Shown here: positions 28,580-37,158 of the stretch, piece after piece | How positions within the stretch are numbered: position 1 is the stretch's first letter | Layout of the letters: every line of letters begins with the position of its first letter | Assembly: GCA_019118765.1 (NCBI GenBank) | Contig: DWYI01000041.1 | Coordinates: forward strand, 1 to 45,644 | Direction: 5' to 3' | DNA length: 45,644 nucleotides | Origin: Candidatus Allofournierella merdavium | Lineage (GTDB): Bacteria > Bacillota > Clostridia > Oscillospirales > Ruminococcaceae | Program-made: the position numbers and the translations under genes | Notes under the pieces: model-generated | The model's database searches: none | Told to the model about the DNA's origin: nothing | What the model saw: only the letters and a program-made list of their open reading frames with translations

Positions 28580-30007
28580 ATGCAGAAACAGAAGAAAAAA
28601 TTTGAACTGCCCCATGTCTATACGATCGCATTCCTGCTGATTATCCTGTTCGCGATTCTGACGTGGATCGTCCCTTCCGGCCAGTTCGAGAGGACCGAGA
28701 TGGAAACGGCGGCCGGCACCCGTGAGGTGGCCGTGGCAGGTACATACCAGGAAGTGCCCAAGGTGGACGCGGAGGGCAACGATCTGCGGCAGGGCCTGGC
28801 TGAGATCCTGATGGCTCCCACCCGCGGCATTCAGGGCGCCAGCGATGTTGTGGCGTTCGTTTTGCTGATCGGCGGCTCCTTTGCCATCCTCACCAAGACC
28901 AACGCGATCAACGCGGGCATGAGCCGCGTGATCAAGAAGCTGAAGGGCAAGGACATCCTGCTCATCCCTGTGGTGATGATCCTGTTCAGCATCGGCGGCA
29001 CCTCCTTTGGCATGTCGGAGGAAGCGCTTCCGTTCTACGCCATCTTCCTGCCCATCATCATGAGCCTGGGCTACGATTCCATGACGGCCTTCATGGTGTG
29101 CTTCCTCGGGCCTCAGATGGGCTACATCGGCTCCACCGTGAACCCCTTCAACGTGCTGATCGCCCAGGGCGTTGCGGGCATCCAGGGCAACCCCCAGCTG
29201 TGGTTCCGCTTCATCCAGTACGCGGTGTTCACCCTCATCGGCATCGTCTGGGTCATGATGTACGCCCGCAAGGTGAAGAAGAATCCCCAGGGCTCCATCA
29301 CCTACAAGGACGATTTCGCAAAGCGTGAAGAGTTTGCCGTGGAAGGCATAAATGCGGATATGCCCTTCACCCTGCGGCAGAAGCTGGTGCTCATCGTGTT
29401 CGCCGTGGGCATGGGCATCATCGTTTGGGGCCTGGTCACAAGAGGCTGGTACATGGACGAGATCAGCATGGTCTTCCTGGCCATCGGCCTGTTGTCCGGC
29501 ATCGTGGGCGGCCTCGGCGAGAAGGAGATGGCCGAGGAATTCGTCAAGGGCATGGCGGACTTTGTCTATGCTGCCGTGATCATCGGCATCGCCCGCGGCA
29601 TCCTGGTGGTGGCCGAAGGCGGCCTGATCATCGACACCATCCTGAACAGCCTGGCCAACTTGCTGGCCGGTGTGCCCACCGCGGTGTTCACCACCATGAT
29701 GTACTTCGCCCAGGCGTTCCTGAGCATCCTGGTGCCGTCCTCCTCCGGTCTGGCCGCCCTGACCATGCCGGTCATGGCGCCGCTCACCGACCTGATGGGC
29801 GTGAACACCGAGGCGTCGGTCACCGCGCTGTGCATCGCCAACCAGACCATGAACACCATCAGCCCCACCGCCGGCATGACGGTCGCCGGCCTTGCCGTGT
29901 GCAAGATCAGCTTCCCCCAGTGGTGGAAGACCTGCTGGAAGTTCATGATCGTGGTGGTGGTCGTGGGCGTCGTGTTCACCGCCATCTCCGGTATGCTGCC
30001 GGCTTGA
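28580..30007 (+). CDS. yfcC: YfcC-family permease (DcuC-like superfamily)
   Basis: A 475-residue polytopic membrane protein with about twelve helices. The family traits are the N-terminal PHVYTIAFLLIILFAILTWI and VPSGQF, GGTSFGMSEEALPFYAIFLP near residue 145 and VPSSSGLAALTMPVMAPL near 388. YfcC proteins are secondary carriers, often linked to amino-acid, peptide or carboxylate transport. The start at 28580 follows TTAGGAGGG; earlier in-frame ATGs have no site. It has its own promoter with the GntR-type operators, so it is the likely importer for the amine-linked substrate of the frl-like genes. Confidence 0.87.
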   Translation: MQKQKKKFELPHVYTIAFLLIILFAILTWIVPSGQFERTEMETAAGTREVAVAGTYQEVPKVDAEGNDLRQGLAEILMAPTRGIQGASDVVAFVLLIGGSFAILTKTNAINAGMSRVIKKLKGKDILLIPVVMILFSIGGTSFGMSEEALPFYAIFLPIIMSLGYDSMTAFMVCFLGPQMGYIGSTVNPFNVLIAQGVAGIQGNPQLWFRFIQYAVFTLIGIVWVMMYARKVKKNPQGSITYKDDFAKREEFAVEGINADMPFTLRQKLVLIVFAVGMGIIVWGLVTRGWYMDEISMVFLAIGLLSGIVGGLGEKEMAEEFVKGMADFVYAAVIIGIARGILVVAEGGLIIDTILNSLANLLAGVPTAVFTTMMYFAQAFLSILVPSSSGLAALTMPVMAPLTDLMGVNTEASVTALCIANQTMNTISPTAGMTVAGLAVCKISFPQWWKTCWKFMIVVVVVGVVFTAISGMLPA

Positions 30008-30032
30008 CGCGTCTTTCATCTGACAGCAAGAA

Positions 30033-30066
30033 CGGCCCCGGGCGCTGCTGCGCCCGGGGCCGCTTT
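30033..30066 (+). terminator. Terminator of the yfcC-type gene
   Basis: A perfect 13-bp GC stem (30033-30045 with 30050-30062), a TGCT loop, and a weak CTTT tail. Confidence 0.7.
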
Positions 30067-30331
30067 GTGTGTGAATGCCGCGCCGGCCTGAACGGCCAGC
30101 GTGGAGAGAACGCTTGGAAGGACGCAGCTTTGCGGGAGGTGCATGGGCGGCGGAACGGCTGAGTTCGGGGCCGTGTCTCAGACCGTTCGCCTGCGGCCGG
30201 ATCATTAAAAATACCTCCCCGAGAAATGAGCCCTGATGGGATAGTTCCGTGCACAAGGAGAAAATAATGCGTCAAATTGCATAAATTATTTCTCCAAGCA
30301 ATGTAGAATTAGACAAAAATCAATAAAAGTC

Positions 30332-30360
30332 TTGACAAGCAGGCTGTTTCACAATAAGCT
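30332..30360 (+). promoter_or_regulatory. Promoter of the ABC importer-sulfatase operon
   Basis: Consensus TTGACA (30332-30337), 17 bases, weak TAAGCT (30355-30360). The LacI-type operator lies 17 bases further downstream. Confidence 0.6.
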
Positions 30361-30377
30361 AAAAGGGAAGGGTGTAA

Positions 30378-30388
30378 ACACGAGTGTA
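30378..30388 (+). promoter_or_regulatory. LacI-type operator ACACGAGTGTA (site 1)
   Basis: The 11-mer ACACGAGTGTA, with ACAC and GTGT as inverted half-sites, within AAACACGAGTGTATGC. The same 16 bases occur at site 2 (42031-42046). Confidence 0.75.
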
Positions 30389-30493
30389 TGCGGCGGGACG
30401 GCGGCGAGGGATGAATTGATTTTGAACGTCTTCCCGCGTGCAGCTCCTTGGGTTTGCATGAAACAGACCGAATACAAATAGGAGGAAACAGAA

Positions 30494-31834
30494 ATGAAAA
30501 AGATGCTTGCTTTGGCCATGGCATTTGTCATGTCGCTGTCCTTGGCGGCCTGCGGCAGCACGCCCGCCAGCACGCCCGCTCCCTCCGAGCCGGCGTCCGC
30601 GGCTTCCGCCGAGGGCACGGAAAACAAGGAGCCTGTCAACCTGCGCTTCTACAACTACGCCCTTTCCGAGACCGCGAAGGCGGAATGGTGGGAGGAGACC
30701 ATCGCCAACTTTGAGGCGGAATACGACTGGATCACCGTTGAGCCGATCTCTGTGGACTACAACAGCATGGTGACTACCCTCACCAACGACCTGGCCTCCG
30801 GCCTGACCGCCGACATGATCTACGGCGAGATCACCTGGGTGCCCGCTCTTGCGGACGCCGGGTTCATCGACAAGCCGGAAAATGTGCTCAGCCCCGAATT
30901 TTATGCCGGCTACAATCAGGATGTGCTGTCCGCCTTCCAGTACAACGACGGCATCTACGGCGTGCCCCACTACATGACCAACTGGCTGATCTTTGTCAAT
31001 AAGGACCTGATCGAGGCGGCGGGCCTGAGCATGGACCAGTTCCCCACCACCGAAGCCGACCTGAAGACCTGGATCGAGACGCTGGCGGAGTATTATAAGG
31101 GCACCGACGTGTCCACCATCTTCGGCATGACCACTGCGGAAGTGGCCGCCACCGGCATGGCGCTGAACGGGATGTACACCGCCTTCGGCGGCACACTGTT
31201 CAACGACGACGGCACCCTGGCCGACTTGAACGAGGCCACCAACAAGACCGCGATGAGCGAGATGCTGGATTTCTGCAAATACCTCATCGGCAACGGCTAC
31301 ACGCAGGAGAACCTGAAGCTGAAAGATTACCGCGCTTCCTTTGGCGCCGGCAATGTGTGTATGTACGTTGACCAGTCCTGGGGCTATGCCCAGATCGGCG
31401 AAGTGGACGCCAACGCTGCCAACTTCACCGTGACCGCTCCGCTGCCCACCCAGCTGGGCACCAACGGCAAGGGCCTGTCGCTGGTTTCCGCCCACTCCTT
31501 CCTGTTCGGCGCCGGCCTGGAGGACTCCCACAAGGAGGCCATCGACCTGTTCATCCAGTACTGCACCAGCAACGAAGTGATGGAGGGATATCTGAACAAC
31601 ATCGGCCTTGCGTTCCCCGCCCATGAGAATATGGCGGACTGCAAGATCTCTCCCATTCTGGAAGGCGCTGCAAAGGGCGTGAACAACACGGTGTACCAGC
31701 CCATGCCCGCCGCTCTGGCCAGCGTCCAGACCGAGATGGCCACCGCCGCCCTGAACTACACCGTCAACGGGATGTCGCTGGACGACACGATCGCCGATTT
31801 CATCACGCAGGCAGAGTACTATATGAACCAGTAA
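30494..31834 (+). CDS. ABC sugar importer, substrate-binding lipoprotein
   Basis: A 446-residue extracellular protein. It has a lipoprotein signal peptide with lipobox LAAC, lipidated Cys at residue 20, and then a Ser/Pro/Ala-rich linker. The family 1 solute-binding fold follows (NLRFYNYALSETAKAEWWEE, YGVPHYMTNWLIFVNKDL near 158). It captures a sugar outside the cell for the following permeases. The ATG follows AGGAGG. A terminator-like hairpin downstream would make this protein more abundant than the permeases. The ligand is unknown. Confidence 0.92.
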   Translation: MKKMLALAMAFVMSLSLAACGSTPASTPAPSEPASAASAEGTENKEPVNLRFYNYALSETAKAEWWEETIANFEAEYDWITVEPISVDYNSMVTTLTNDLASGLTADMIYGEITWVPALADAGFIDKPENVLSPEFYAGYNQDVLSAFQYNDGIYGVPHYMTNWLIFVNKDLIEAAGLSMDQFPTTEADLKTWIETLAEYYKGTDVSTIFGMTTAEVAATGMALNGMYTAFGGTLFNDDGTLADLNEATNKTAMSEMLDFCKYLIGNGYTQENLKLKDYRASFGAGNVCMYVDQSWGYAQIGEVDANAANFTVTAPLPTQLGTNGKGLSLVSAHSFLFGAGLEDSHKEAIDLFIQYCTSNEVMEGYLNNIGLAFPAHENMADCKISPILEGAAKGVNNTVYQPMPAALASVQTEMATAALNYTVNGMSLDDTIADFITQAEYYMNQ

Positions 31835-31858
31835 TTTGCCCGACACGCGTATACGTGG

Positions 31859-31888
31859 GGGGTGGGTGACGTCACCCACCCCTTTTTT
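31859..31888 (+). terminator. Attenuator between binding protein and permease genes
   Basis: A perfect palindrome (10-bp stem around ACGT) followed by six T's, inside the operon. Partial termination here is common in binding-protein operons. Confidence 0.8.
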
Positions 31889-31911
31889 GGAACACAAGGA
31901 GTGGAAACTGT

Positions 31912-32862
31912 ATGCAAACCGTGAAAAATGACGTCGTGACGGGAGCGCAAAAGTCTTTTTCGCTGCTTAAGACCCGGCGGCAAAAGGACGCCGCATTCTC
32001 TTTGCTGCTGCTGACGCCCGCGATCATCTGCTGCGTCGTCTTTATCCTGTTTCCCATCATCGATTCGGTAAAAATGAGTTTTACCACCTACAAGATCGCG
32101 AACCTTACCCAAAACATTCCGGGCGAGTGGAACAATTTCGCGAACTACACCCGCCTGTGATCTTCGGGGAAGCTGCAGGATTCCATTAAAGTGACGCTGC
32201 TGTTTGTGGTTGTAACGGTCGCGCTGAGTTTTGTAATCAGTATGGCGCTGGCACTGATGCTCAACAGCAAGATCCGGGGCGCGCGTTTGCTGCGCAGTAT
32301 CATGATGATCCCGTGGGTGATCCCCACCGTCATTTCCGGTTTGCTGTGGGCCTGGATCTACGCAAACCCCTACGGCCTGCTTCAGTATGTGATCGGCGTT
32401 CTTACGGGCGGGCAAGTGACCGGGTTCGGCATCCTGAACAATCAGGAGACCGCGATCTGGGGCGTGATCATCGTTGCGCTGTGGAAGCAGATCCCGCTCA
32501 TCACCCTGCTTTTGCTGGCGGGGATGCAGAATGTTCCGGAGGATATTCTGGAGGCGGCTAAACTGGACGGCGCCAACTACCTCCAATGCCTGTTCAAAAT
32601 CATTTTTCCTTTTATGCGCAGCGTGATCGCGGTGACGGTCTCCCTGTCCATCATCGACAACTTCAAGCAGTATCCCCTGTTTGCCACGCTGACCAACGGC
32701 GGCCCGGCGTCCGCCACAACAACGCTGGCAGTGCTTTCCTACGATGAGGCGTTTGTCAACTACAACTACGGTTCCGGCGCGGCGGTGACTACCGTATGGC
32801 TGCTGCTGATGGTTGTTGTTGTGTTCCTGTTCAACGCCGTCTTCCACAAAAAGGGCGATTGA
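31912..32862 (+). pseudogene. ABC sugar permease (MalF type) interrupted by an in-frame TGA
   Basis: Read through, the gene is a six-helix permease of the MalF/UgpA type. The first 82 codons (helix 1 at about 27-52, ending in NFANYTRL) end at TGA 32158-32160. The same frame continues at once with SSGKLQDSIKVTL and runs normally to 32862, including the ATPase-contact EAA loop EAAKLDGANYLQCLFKIIFP. The continuity shows one gene split by a nonsense codon. Restart at GTG 32191 is possible (AGGA upstream), but helix 1 would be a separate peptide. Ordinary TGA stops elsewhere argue against a changed genetic code. It may be a mutation or a sequence error. Confidence 0.85.
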
Positions 32863-32877
32863 AGGGGGATGTGAGCA

Positions 32878-33729
32878 ATGAATCCGAAATTGAAACGCAC
32901 TACACTGCGGTTTGGCGGCAGCGCACTGAAATACCTGGCGATCATCGCGATCTTTTTCTTCCTGCTGTTCCCGGTTTATTGGATGCTCGTCACGTCGTTG
33001 AAGACAAACGCGGAATCCTACCGCGCGATCCCGACTTTCTGGCCGGAGGCTGTCAACTTTGACGGCTACGTTTCCCTCATCAAGGATGGCAAGTTCCTGA
33101 CTTACTACAAGAACAACATCATTGTCTCCGCGATGTCGGCGGTCTTCATCTGCTTTGTGTCGCTCTTTGCGGGATACGCGCTGAGCCGCTTCCACTTCAA
33201 GTGGAATATCCTCCTGTTCGCGACCTTCTCCTTCACTCAGATGATGCCCGTGATCAGCCGTCTGATCTCCCTGTATACCATTCTGCGCAAGATCAACCTG
33301 ACCGACACCCGGATCGGCCTGGTGCTGGCCATCAGCGCGACGCAGATACCCTTTGCGGTGTCACTGATGGCATCCTTCTTTGACGGCATACCACGAGAAC
33401 TGGAGGAGTCCGCCTCGGTGGATGGCTGCGGGCGGTTCAGAACACTGTTCAGCATCATCATGCCCCTGGTGGTACCGGGACTGCTGGCCGTGGGCGTTTA
33501 CAGCTTCCTGCAGACCTGGGACGACTATCTCCACGCGATCACTCTGATCCGCTCGGCGGACCTGTGGACGCTGTCTCAGGGCCTGAAACTGACCTATCTG
33601 GGCGAAGTCAGCGACTGGCAGCTGATCAACGCGGCCTCTACGCTGGGCGCGATCCCCATGGTCTTTGTGTTCTTCTTCTTCCAGAAATACATGATCAAGG
33701 GCCTCGTTTCCGGCGCTGTCAAGGGGTGA
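32878..33729 (+). CDS. ABC sugar permease (MalG type)
   Basis: A 283-residue, six-helix inner-membrane permease. The EAA loop reads EESASVDGCGRFRTLFSIIMPLV near residue 180 and would contact the ATPase. No ATPase gene is in this operon, so it must share one encoded elsewhere, as MsmK-type ATPases are. GAAGGGGG precedes ATG 32878. It partners the interrupted MalF-type gene 15 bases upstream and ends the importer section. Confidence 0.9.
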   Translation: MNPKLKRTTLRFGGSALKYLAIIAIFFFLLFPVYWMLVTSLKTNAESYRAIPTFWPEAVNFDGYVSLIKDGKFLTYYKNNIIVSAMSAVFICFVSLFAGYALSRFHFKWNILLFATFSFTQMMPVISRLISLYTILRKINLTDTRIGLVLAISATQIPFAVSLMASFFDGIPRELEESASVDGCGRFRTLFSIIMPLVVPGLLAVGVYSFLQTWDDYLHAITLIRSADLWTLSQGLKLTYLGEVSDWQLINAASTLGAIPMVFVFFFFQKYMIKGLVSGAVKG

Positions 33730-33777
33730 GCGCACGACTGGTTTTTGAGTTGGGCGGCGCATAAACGCCGTGCTGCC

Positions 33778-33813
33778 GGCTGCCGCAGAACAAGATTCTG
33801 CGGCAGCCTTTTT
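33778..33813 (+). terminator. Terminator/attenuator before the sulfatase gene
   Basis: A perfect 13-bp stem (33778-33790 with 33796-33808) followed by five T's. The sulfatase ribosome site follows at once, so part of the transcript probably reads through. Confidence 0.8.
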
Positions 33814-33831
33814 ATGAGAGGAGAGATCGCC

Positions 33832-35187
33832 ATGAAGCAGAACATCCTGCTGTATTTCACCGATCAGCAGCGAGCGGATACCTGCGGCTGTTACGGGCAG
33901 AGCCTTCCGCTGACGCCGCACCTGGACGGGCTGGCCCGGGAGGGGACGATGTTCGAGCACGCCTTCACGGCCCAGCCGGTGTGCGGGCCTTGCCGTGCCC
34001 TGTTTCAAAGCGGAAAATGGCCCACCGAAACCGGTTGTTTCCGCAACAAGATCATGCTTCCCACCCGGGTGAAACCATTGGGCGAATACATGGAGGAGGC
34101 GGGATATGAGACCGCCTACATCGGCAAATGGCACCTGGCCAGCGAGGGGGAGATCGGCAAGCCGTCGGTGATCGACCATTCCCGCACGGCCGTTCCCAGA
34201 GAACTGCGGGGCGGCTACACCGGCTTCTGGCGGGTGTCGGACGTGCTGGAATTCACCAGCCACGGCTACGACGGCTATGTCTTTGACGAGAACGACCGCC
34301 GCATCGATTTCAAGGGCTACCGGGCGGATTGCATCACCGACATGGCCCTGGAGTTCTTCGATCAGTACGACGGCAAAAAGCCGTTTTTCATGACGGTCTC
34401 TCACATCGAGCCCCATCATCAGAACGACCGCGGGCATTACGAAGGCCCGATCGGGTCCAAAGAGAAATATAAAGACTACCAGCCGTCGAAGGACCTGGAA
34501 GCTCTTGGGGGCGACTACCGGGAGGAATACCCGGACTACCTGGGGCAGGTGGCTTCGCTGGACGAAAATCTGGGCAGGATGATCGCGCGGCTCAAGAAGG
34601 AGGGACTGTATGAGAATACCGTCATCCTCTTTGTTTCCGACCACGGCAGCCACTTCAAGACCCGCAACCGGGACAAGCATCTGAACGGTGCGGACGACTA
34701 CAAGCGCTCCATGCACGACGCCTGCCTGCGCGTCCCCTTTGTGATCGCCGGCGGGCCGTTCAGGGGCAAAGGCTGCTTCAAAGACATCGTCAGCACCGCC
34801 AGCCTGCCCAAGACCATACTGGGTCTGGCGGGCGTGCGGGTGGGCGACGCTATGATCGGCGAAGACCTGGCGGACGTGGTGCAGGGTAAGTGCCCCCACC
34901 GGCGCAACGAGGCCTTCGCGCAGATCTCGGAGAGCCGTGTGGGCCGGGCGATCCGCACGCCGGACTATGCCTATTCCGTCTACGCGCCGGGGCTGAACGG
35001 CTGCGAAGCGGCGGACTCGCCGGTCTATGCGGACGATTTTTTGTACGATCTGAAACAGGATCCCTACGAGCTGAACAACCTGATCGACGATCCGGCCTAT
35101 GCCGAGGTGAAACAGCAGCTGCGCCTGAAGCTTTTAACGTGGATCCGGGAGGCGGAAGGGAAGAGCCCCGTCATTACGGACGATTGA
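33832..35187 (+). CDS. Sulfatase, Cys type (S1 family)
   Basis: A 451-residue enzyme that removes sulfate esters, probably from a sugar. The activation motif is C51-G-P-C-R, fitting CxPxR, where the cysteine is changed to formylglycine by an anaerobic sulfatase-maturating enzyme; none is encoded in the window. Metal ligands are expected in FTDQQRAD at the N-terminus and SDHGSHF near residue 267. There is no signal peptide, so it acts in the cytoplasm after import. ATG 33832 follows AGGAGAG; the upstream in-frame ATG lies before the terminator. It follows the importer genes and is likely co-regulated by the LacI protein. Confidence 0.9.
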   Translation: MKQNILLYFTDQQRADTCGCYGQSLPLTPHLDGLAREGTMFEHAFTAQPVCGPCRALFQSGKWPTETGCFRNKIMLPTRVKPLGEYMEEAGYETAYIGKWHLASEGEIGKPSVIDHSRTAVPRELRGGYTGFWRVSDVLEFTSHGYDGYVFDENDRRIDFKGYRADCITDMALEFFDQYDGKKPFFMTVSHIEPHHQNDRGHYEGPIGSKEKYKDYQPSKDLEALGGDYREEYPDYLGQVASLDENLGRMIARLKKEGLYENTVILFVSDHGSHFKTRNRDKHLNGADDYKRSMHDACLRVPFVIAGGPFRGKGCFKDIVSTASLPKTILGLAGVRVGDAMIGEDLADVVQGKCPHRRNEAFAQISESRVGRAIRTPDYAYSVYAPGLNGCEAADSPVYADDFLYDLKQDPYELNNLIDDPAYAEVKQQLRLKLLTWIREAEGKSPVITDD

Positions 35188-35211
35188 ATGGCCGCCCGGT
35201 GCGCGACGACG

Positions 35212-35251
35212 CACAAGGACCGCCGCCCCGGCCGGGGCGGCGGTCCTTGTG
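35212..35251. terminator. Bidirectional terminator
   Basis: A 40-bp perfect palindrome (19-bp arms) between the convergent sulfatase and permease genes. T-runs are short. Confidence 0.75.
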
Positions 35252-35338
35252 TTCTGAAAATTTGCGGCGCCGGTCTGCAAAGAGCTCTTCCGGTCGGGTC
35301 GATGGTGCCCGGCCCCCGGAACACGGGCGCGGAAGCGC

Positions 35339-36175
35339 TCATCCTTTGATGCCGGCGGAGGCCACGCCCTTCACAATGTATTTTTGGAAGATGATGAAAA
35401 CGATGATGATGGGAAAGGCAAGCAGGGCGCCCGCGGCCATTGTAAGGCCCATGCCGGTGAGATACTGGGAACGGAATACCGGCAGACCAACGGGGATCGT
35501 CACAAGATCCGGCTCGGTGATGGAGATGAACGGCCACAAAAAGTCGTTCCAGCTTTGCATGAAGATCAGAATGGCCAGGGAGGACAGCGCCGATTTGGAA
35601 AGAGGAGCCGCGATGCCGAAGCATATCCGCAGCCAGCCGCACCCGTCGATCTTCGCCGCCTCGAAGAGGGCGGAGGGCAGACCGTCGAAGAAGTTTTTCA
35701 GAATGATGACGGCAAAGGGGGTGGCAATGGCGGGAACGATCAGCGAGAAGCGGGTGTTCAGCAGCCCGATGCTCTGAAACTGGGTGTAAAGCGGAATGAG
35801 CGTCGCCTCACGGGGGATCATCATGCCGATCATCACCAGAAGAAAGACAGCGGTTTTTCCGGCAAAGCGGATCTGTGAGAAGGCAAAGGCCGCGAGCGTG
35901 CAGATCAAAAGCACACAGACGGTGGTGATCGTGGCAATGATCGTGCTGTTCAAGATCCAGCGGAAAACGTCCGCCTGCGGATGATGCAGCACCGCTTCGA
36001 TGTTCTCCATCGTGAACGGGGGCACAAACCAATTGCGGATCTTTGTCGTGTCGACGCTTTCCGGCTTGAAAGTCACCACCGCCATCCACACGATCGGGAT
36101 AAGCCACAGCAGGCACAGACCATACGCTGCCGCGTTGACAAACAATTTGGGGAGGAACCCCGTCTTTTTTTGCAT
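35339..36175 (-). CDS. ABC sugar permease (MalG type), second importer
   Basis: A 278-residue, six-helix permease. Its EAA loop reads FEAAKIDGCGWLRICFGIAAPL near residue 175. It is the last gene of the minus-strand operon binding protein - MalF type - MalG type and starts 4 bases after the preceding permease stop. No ATPase is encoded nearby. The gene itself looks intact. Confidence 0.9.
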   Translation of the reverse strand: MQKKTGFLPKLFVNAAAYGLCLLWLIPIVWMAVVTFKPESVDTTKIRNWFVPPFTMENIEAVLHHPQADVFRWILNSTIIATITTVCVLLICTLAAFAFSQIRFAGKTAVFLLVMIGMMIPREATLIPLYTQFQSIGLLNTRFSLIVPAIATPFAVIILKNFFDGLPSALFEAAKIDGCGWLRICFGIAAPLSKSALSSLAILIFMQSWNDFLWPFISITEPDLVTIPVGLPVFRSQYLTGMGLTMAAGALLAFPIIIVFIIFQKYIVKGVASAGIKG

Positions 36176-36179
36176 CCTG

Positions 36180-37082
36180 TTACGCCTCCTGCCGATTCAT
36201 GATCTTGAGCTGGACGATGGATACGGATAGAATGACGAGCAAAAGTACAAAGGACGCGGCGGAGGCCTGACCGATTTGGAAGGTCGTGAAACCGGTCTCG
36301 TACACATACTGCAACAGCGTGCGGCTCGCGCCCGCCGGGCCGCCGCTCGTGATCAGGAAGACCTGGCCGAAGATCTTGAAGGATGCGATCGCCTGCAAAA
36401 ACAGCACCAGCAGGTGAGTGCGCTTGAGGCAAGGGATGGTGATCCGCATGATCCGCTGCAGACCGGTGGCGCCGTCGATGGCCGCCGCTTCGTACTGCTC
36501 GGCGGGGATCTCCTGAAGACCCGCCAGATAAATCAGCATATAGTATCCGGTGTTCCACCAGAAAGTCACCATCACGATGGAGGGCCAGACCAGGGCCTCG
36601 CTGGTCAGCCAGAAAATCTCCTGCTTGATCCCGATCGCGTGCAGGCCCGCGTTCAGGAGGCCGGTGTAGGGCTGGAGAAGGTTCAGCCAGATCACAGCCG
36701 TAATGGAGACGGCCAGGATGTTCGGCAGGAAAAAGGTGGAACGCACAAAGGTGCGGCCCAGCAGCAGCTTGCTGTCCACGATGAGGGCCAGGACCAGCGC
36801 GCCCAACATGAAGATCGGCGTCGAGATCAGCACATACAGAAGGGTGTTGGTGAGCGCTTTCCAGAAAACGGGATCGCGAAACAGGCGGAGGTAGTTGTCA
36901 AATCCAATGAAAACCTTTGCGCCGGTGATGTTCCACTTGAAAAAACTGATGATGAACCCCTGGATCATCGGGTAAAGACTGAATACCGCATAGACCGCGA
37001 GAAACGGAAGGAGAAAGGCATAGCCGGCGAAGGTGTCCCGCGGCGCGGAGCGGCGCGTTCGGGTGGGGGAGGTGTGAAGCAT
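36180..37082 (-). CDS. ABC sugar permease (MalF type), second importer
   Basis: A 300-residue, six-helix permease (GYAFLLPFLAVYAVFSLYPM at helix 1). The EAA loop is YEAAAIDGATGLQRIMRITIPCL near residue 200. The ATG at 37082 is chosen with GAGGGCG upstream; the further six-codon extension would begin with TTG on the T-run of the attenuator. It is intact, in contrast to its counterpart at 31912. Confidence 0.9.
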   Translation of the reverse strand: MLHTSPTRTRRSAPRDTFAGYAFLLPFLAVYAVFSLYPMIQGFIISFFKWNITGAKVFIGFDNYLRLFRDPVFWKALTNTLLYVLISTPIFMLGALVLALIVDSKLLLGRTFVRSTFFLPNILAVSITAVIWLNLLQPYTGLLNAGLHAIGIKQEIFWLTSEALVWPSIVMVTFWWNTGYYMLIYLAGLQEIPAEQYEAAAIDGATGLQRIMRITIPCLKRTHLLVLFLQAIASFKIFGQVFLITSGGPAGASRTLLQYVYETGFTTFQIGQASAASFVLLLVILSVSIVQLKIMNRQEA

Positions 37083-37098
37083 GATATCGCCCTCTTTC

Positions 37099-37137
37099 AA
37101 AAAGCGGGAGCAACATACGATGAGATGTTGCTCCCGC
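37099..37137 (-). terminator. Attenuator between binding protein and permease genes, second importer
   Basis: On the minus strand a perfect 13-bp stem, an 8-base loop and five T's, between the binding-protein and permease genes. This is the same arrangement as in the first importer operon. Confidence 0.8.
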
Positions 37138-37158
37138 CCAAGATTGTTTAGTTGCAGA

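Larger units (their letters stand above)
30008..30493. other. 486-bp intergenic region between two regulons
   Basis: It contains the yfcC terminator, then about 190 bases in which I see nothing. An AT-rich imperfect inverted repeat follows (GGAGAAAATAAT...ATTATTTCTCC, 30257-30295), then the promoter and LacI-type operator of the ABC operon. I see no gene. Confidence 0.6.

Noticed and set aside
32158-32160. TGA as selenocysteine or as a reassigned codon.
   Set aside because: No selenocysteine-type hairpin or family precedent was recognised in sugar permeases, and TGA ends many normal genes in the window.
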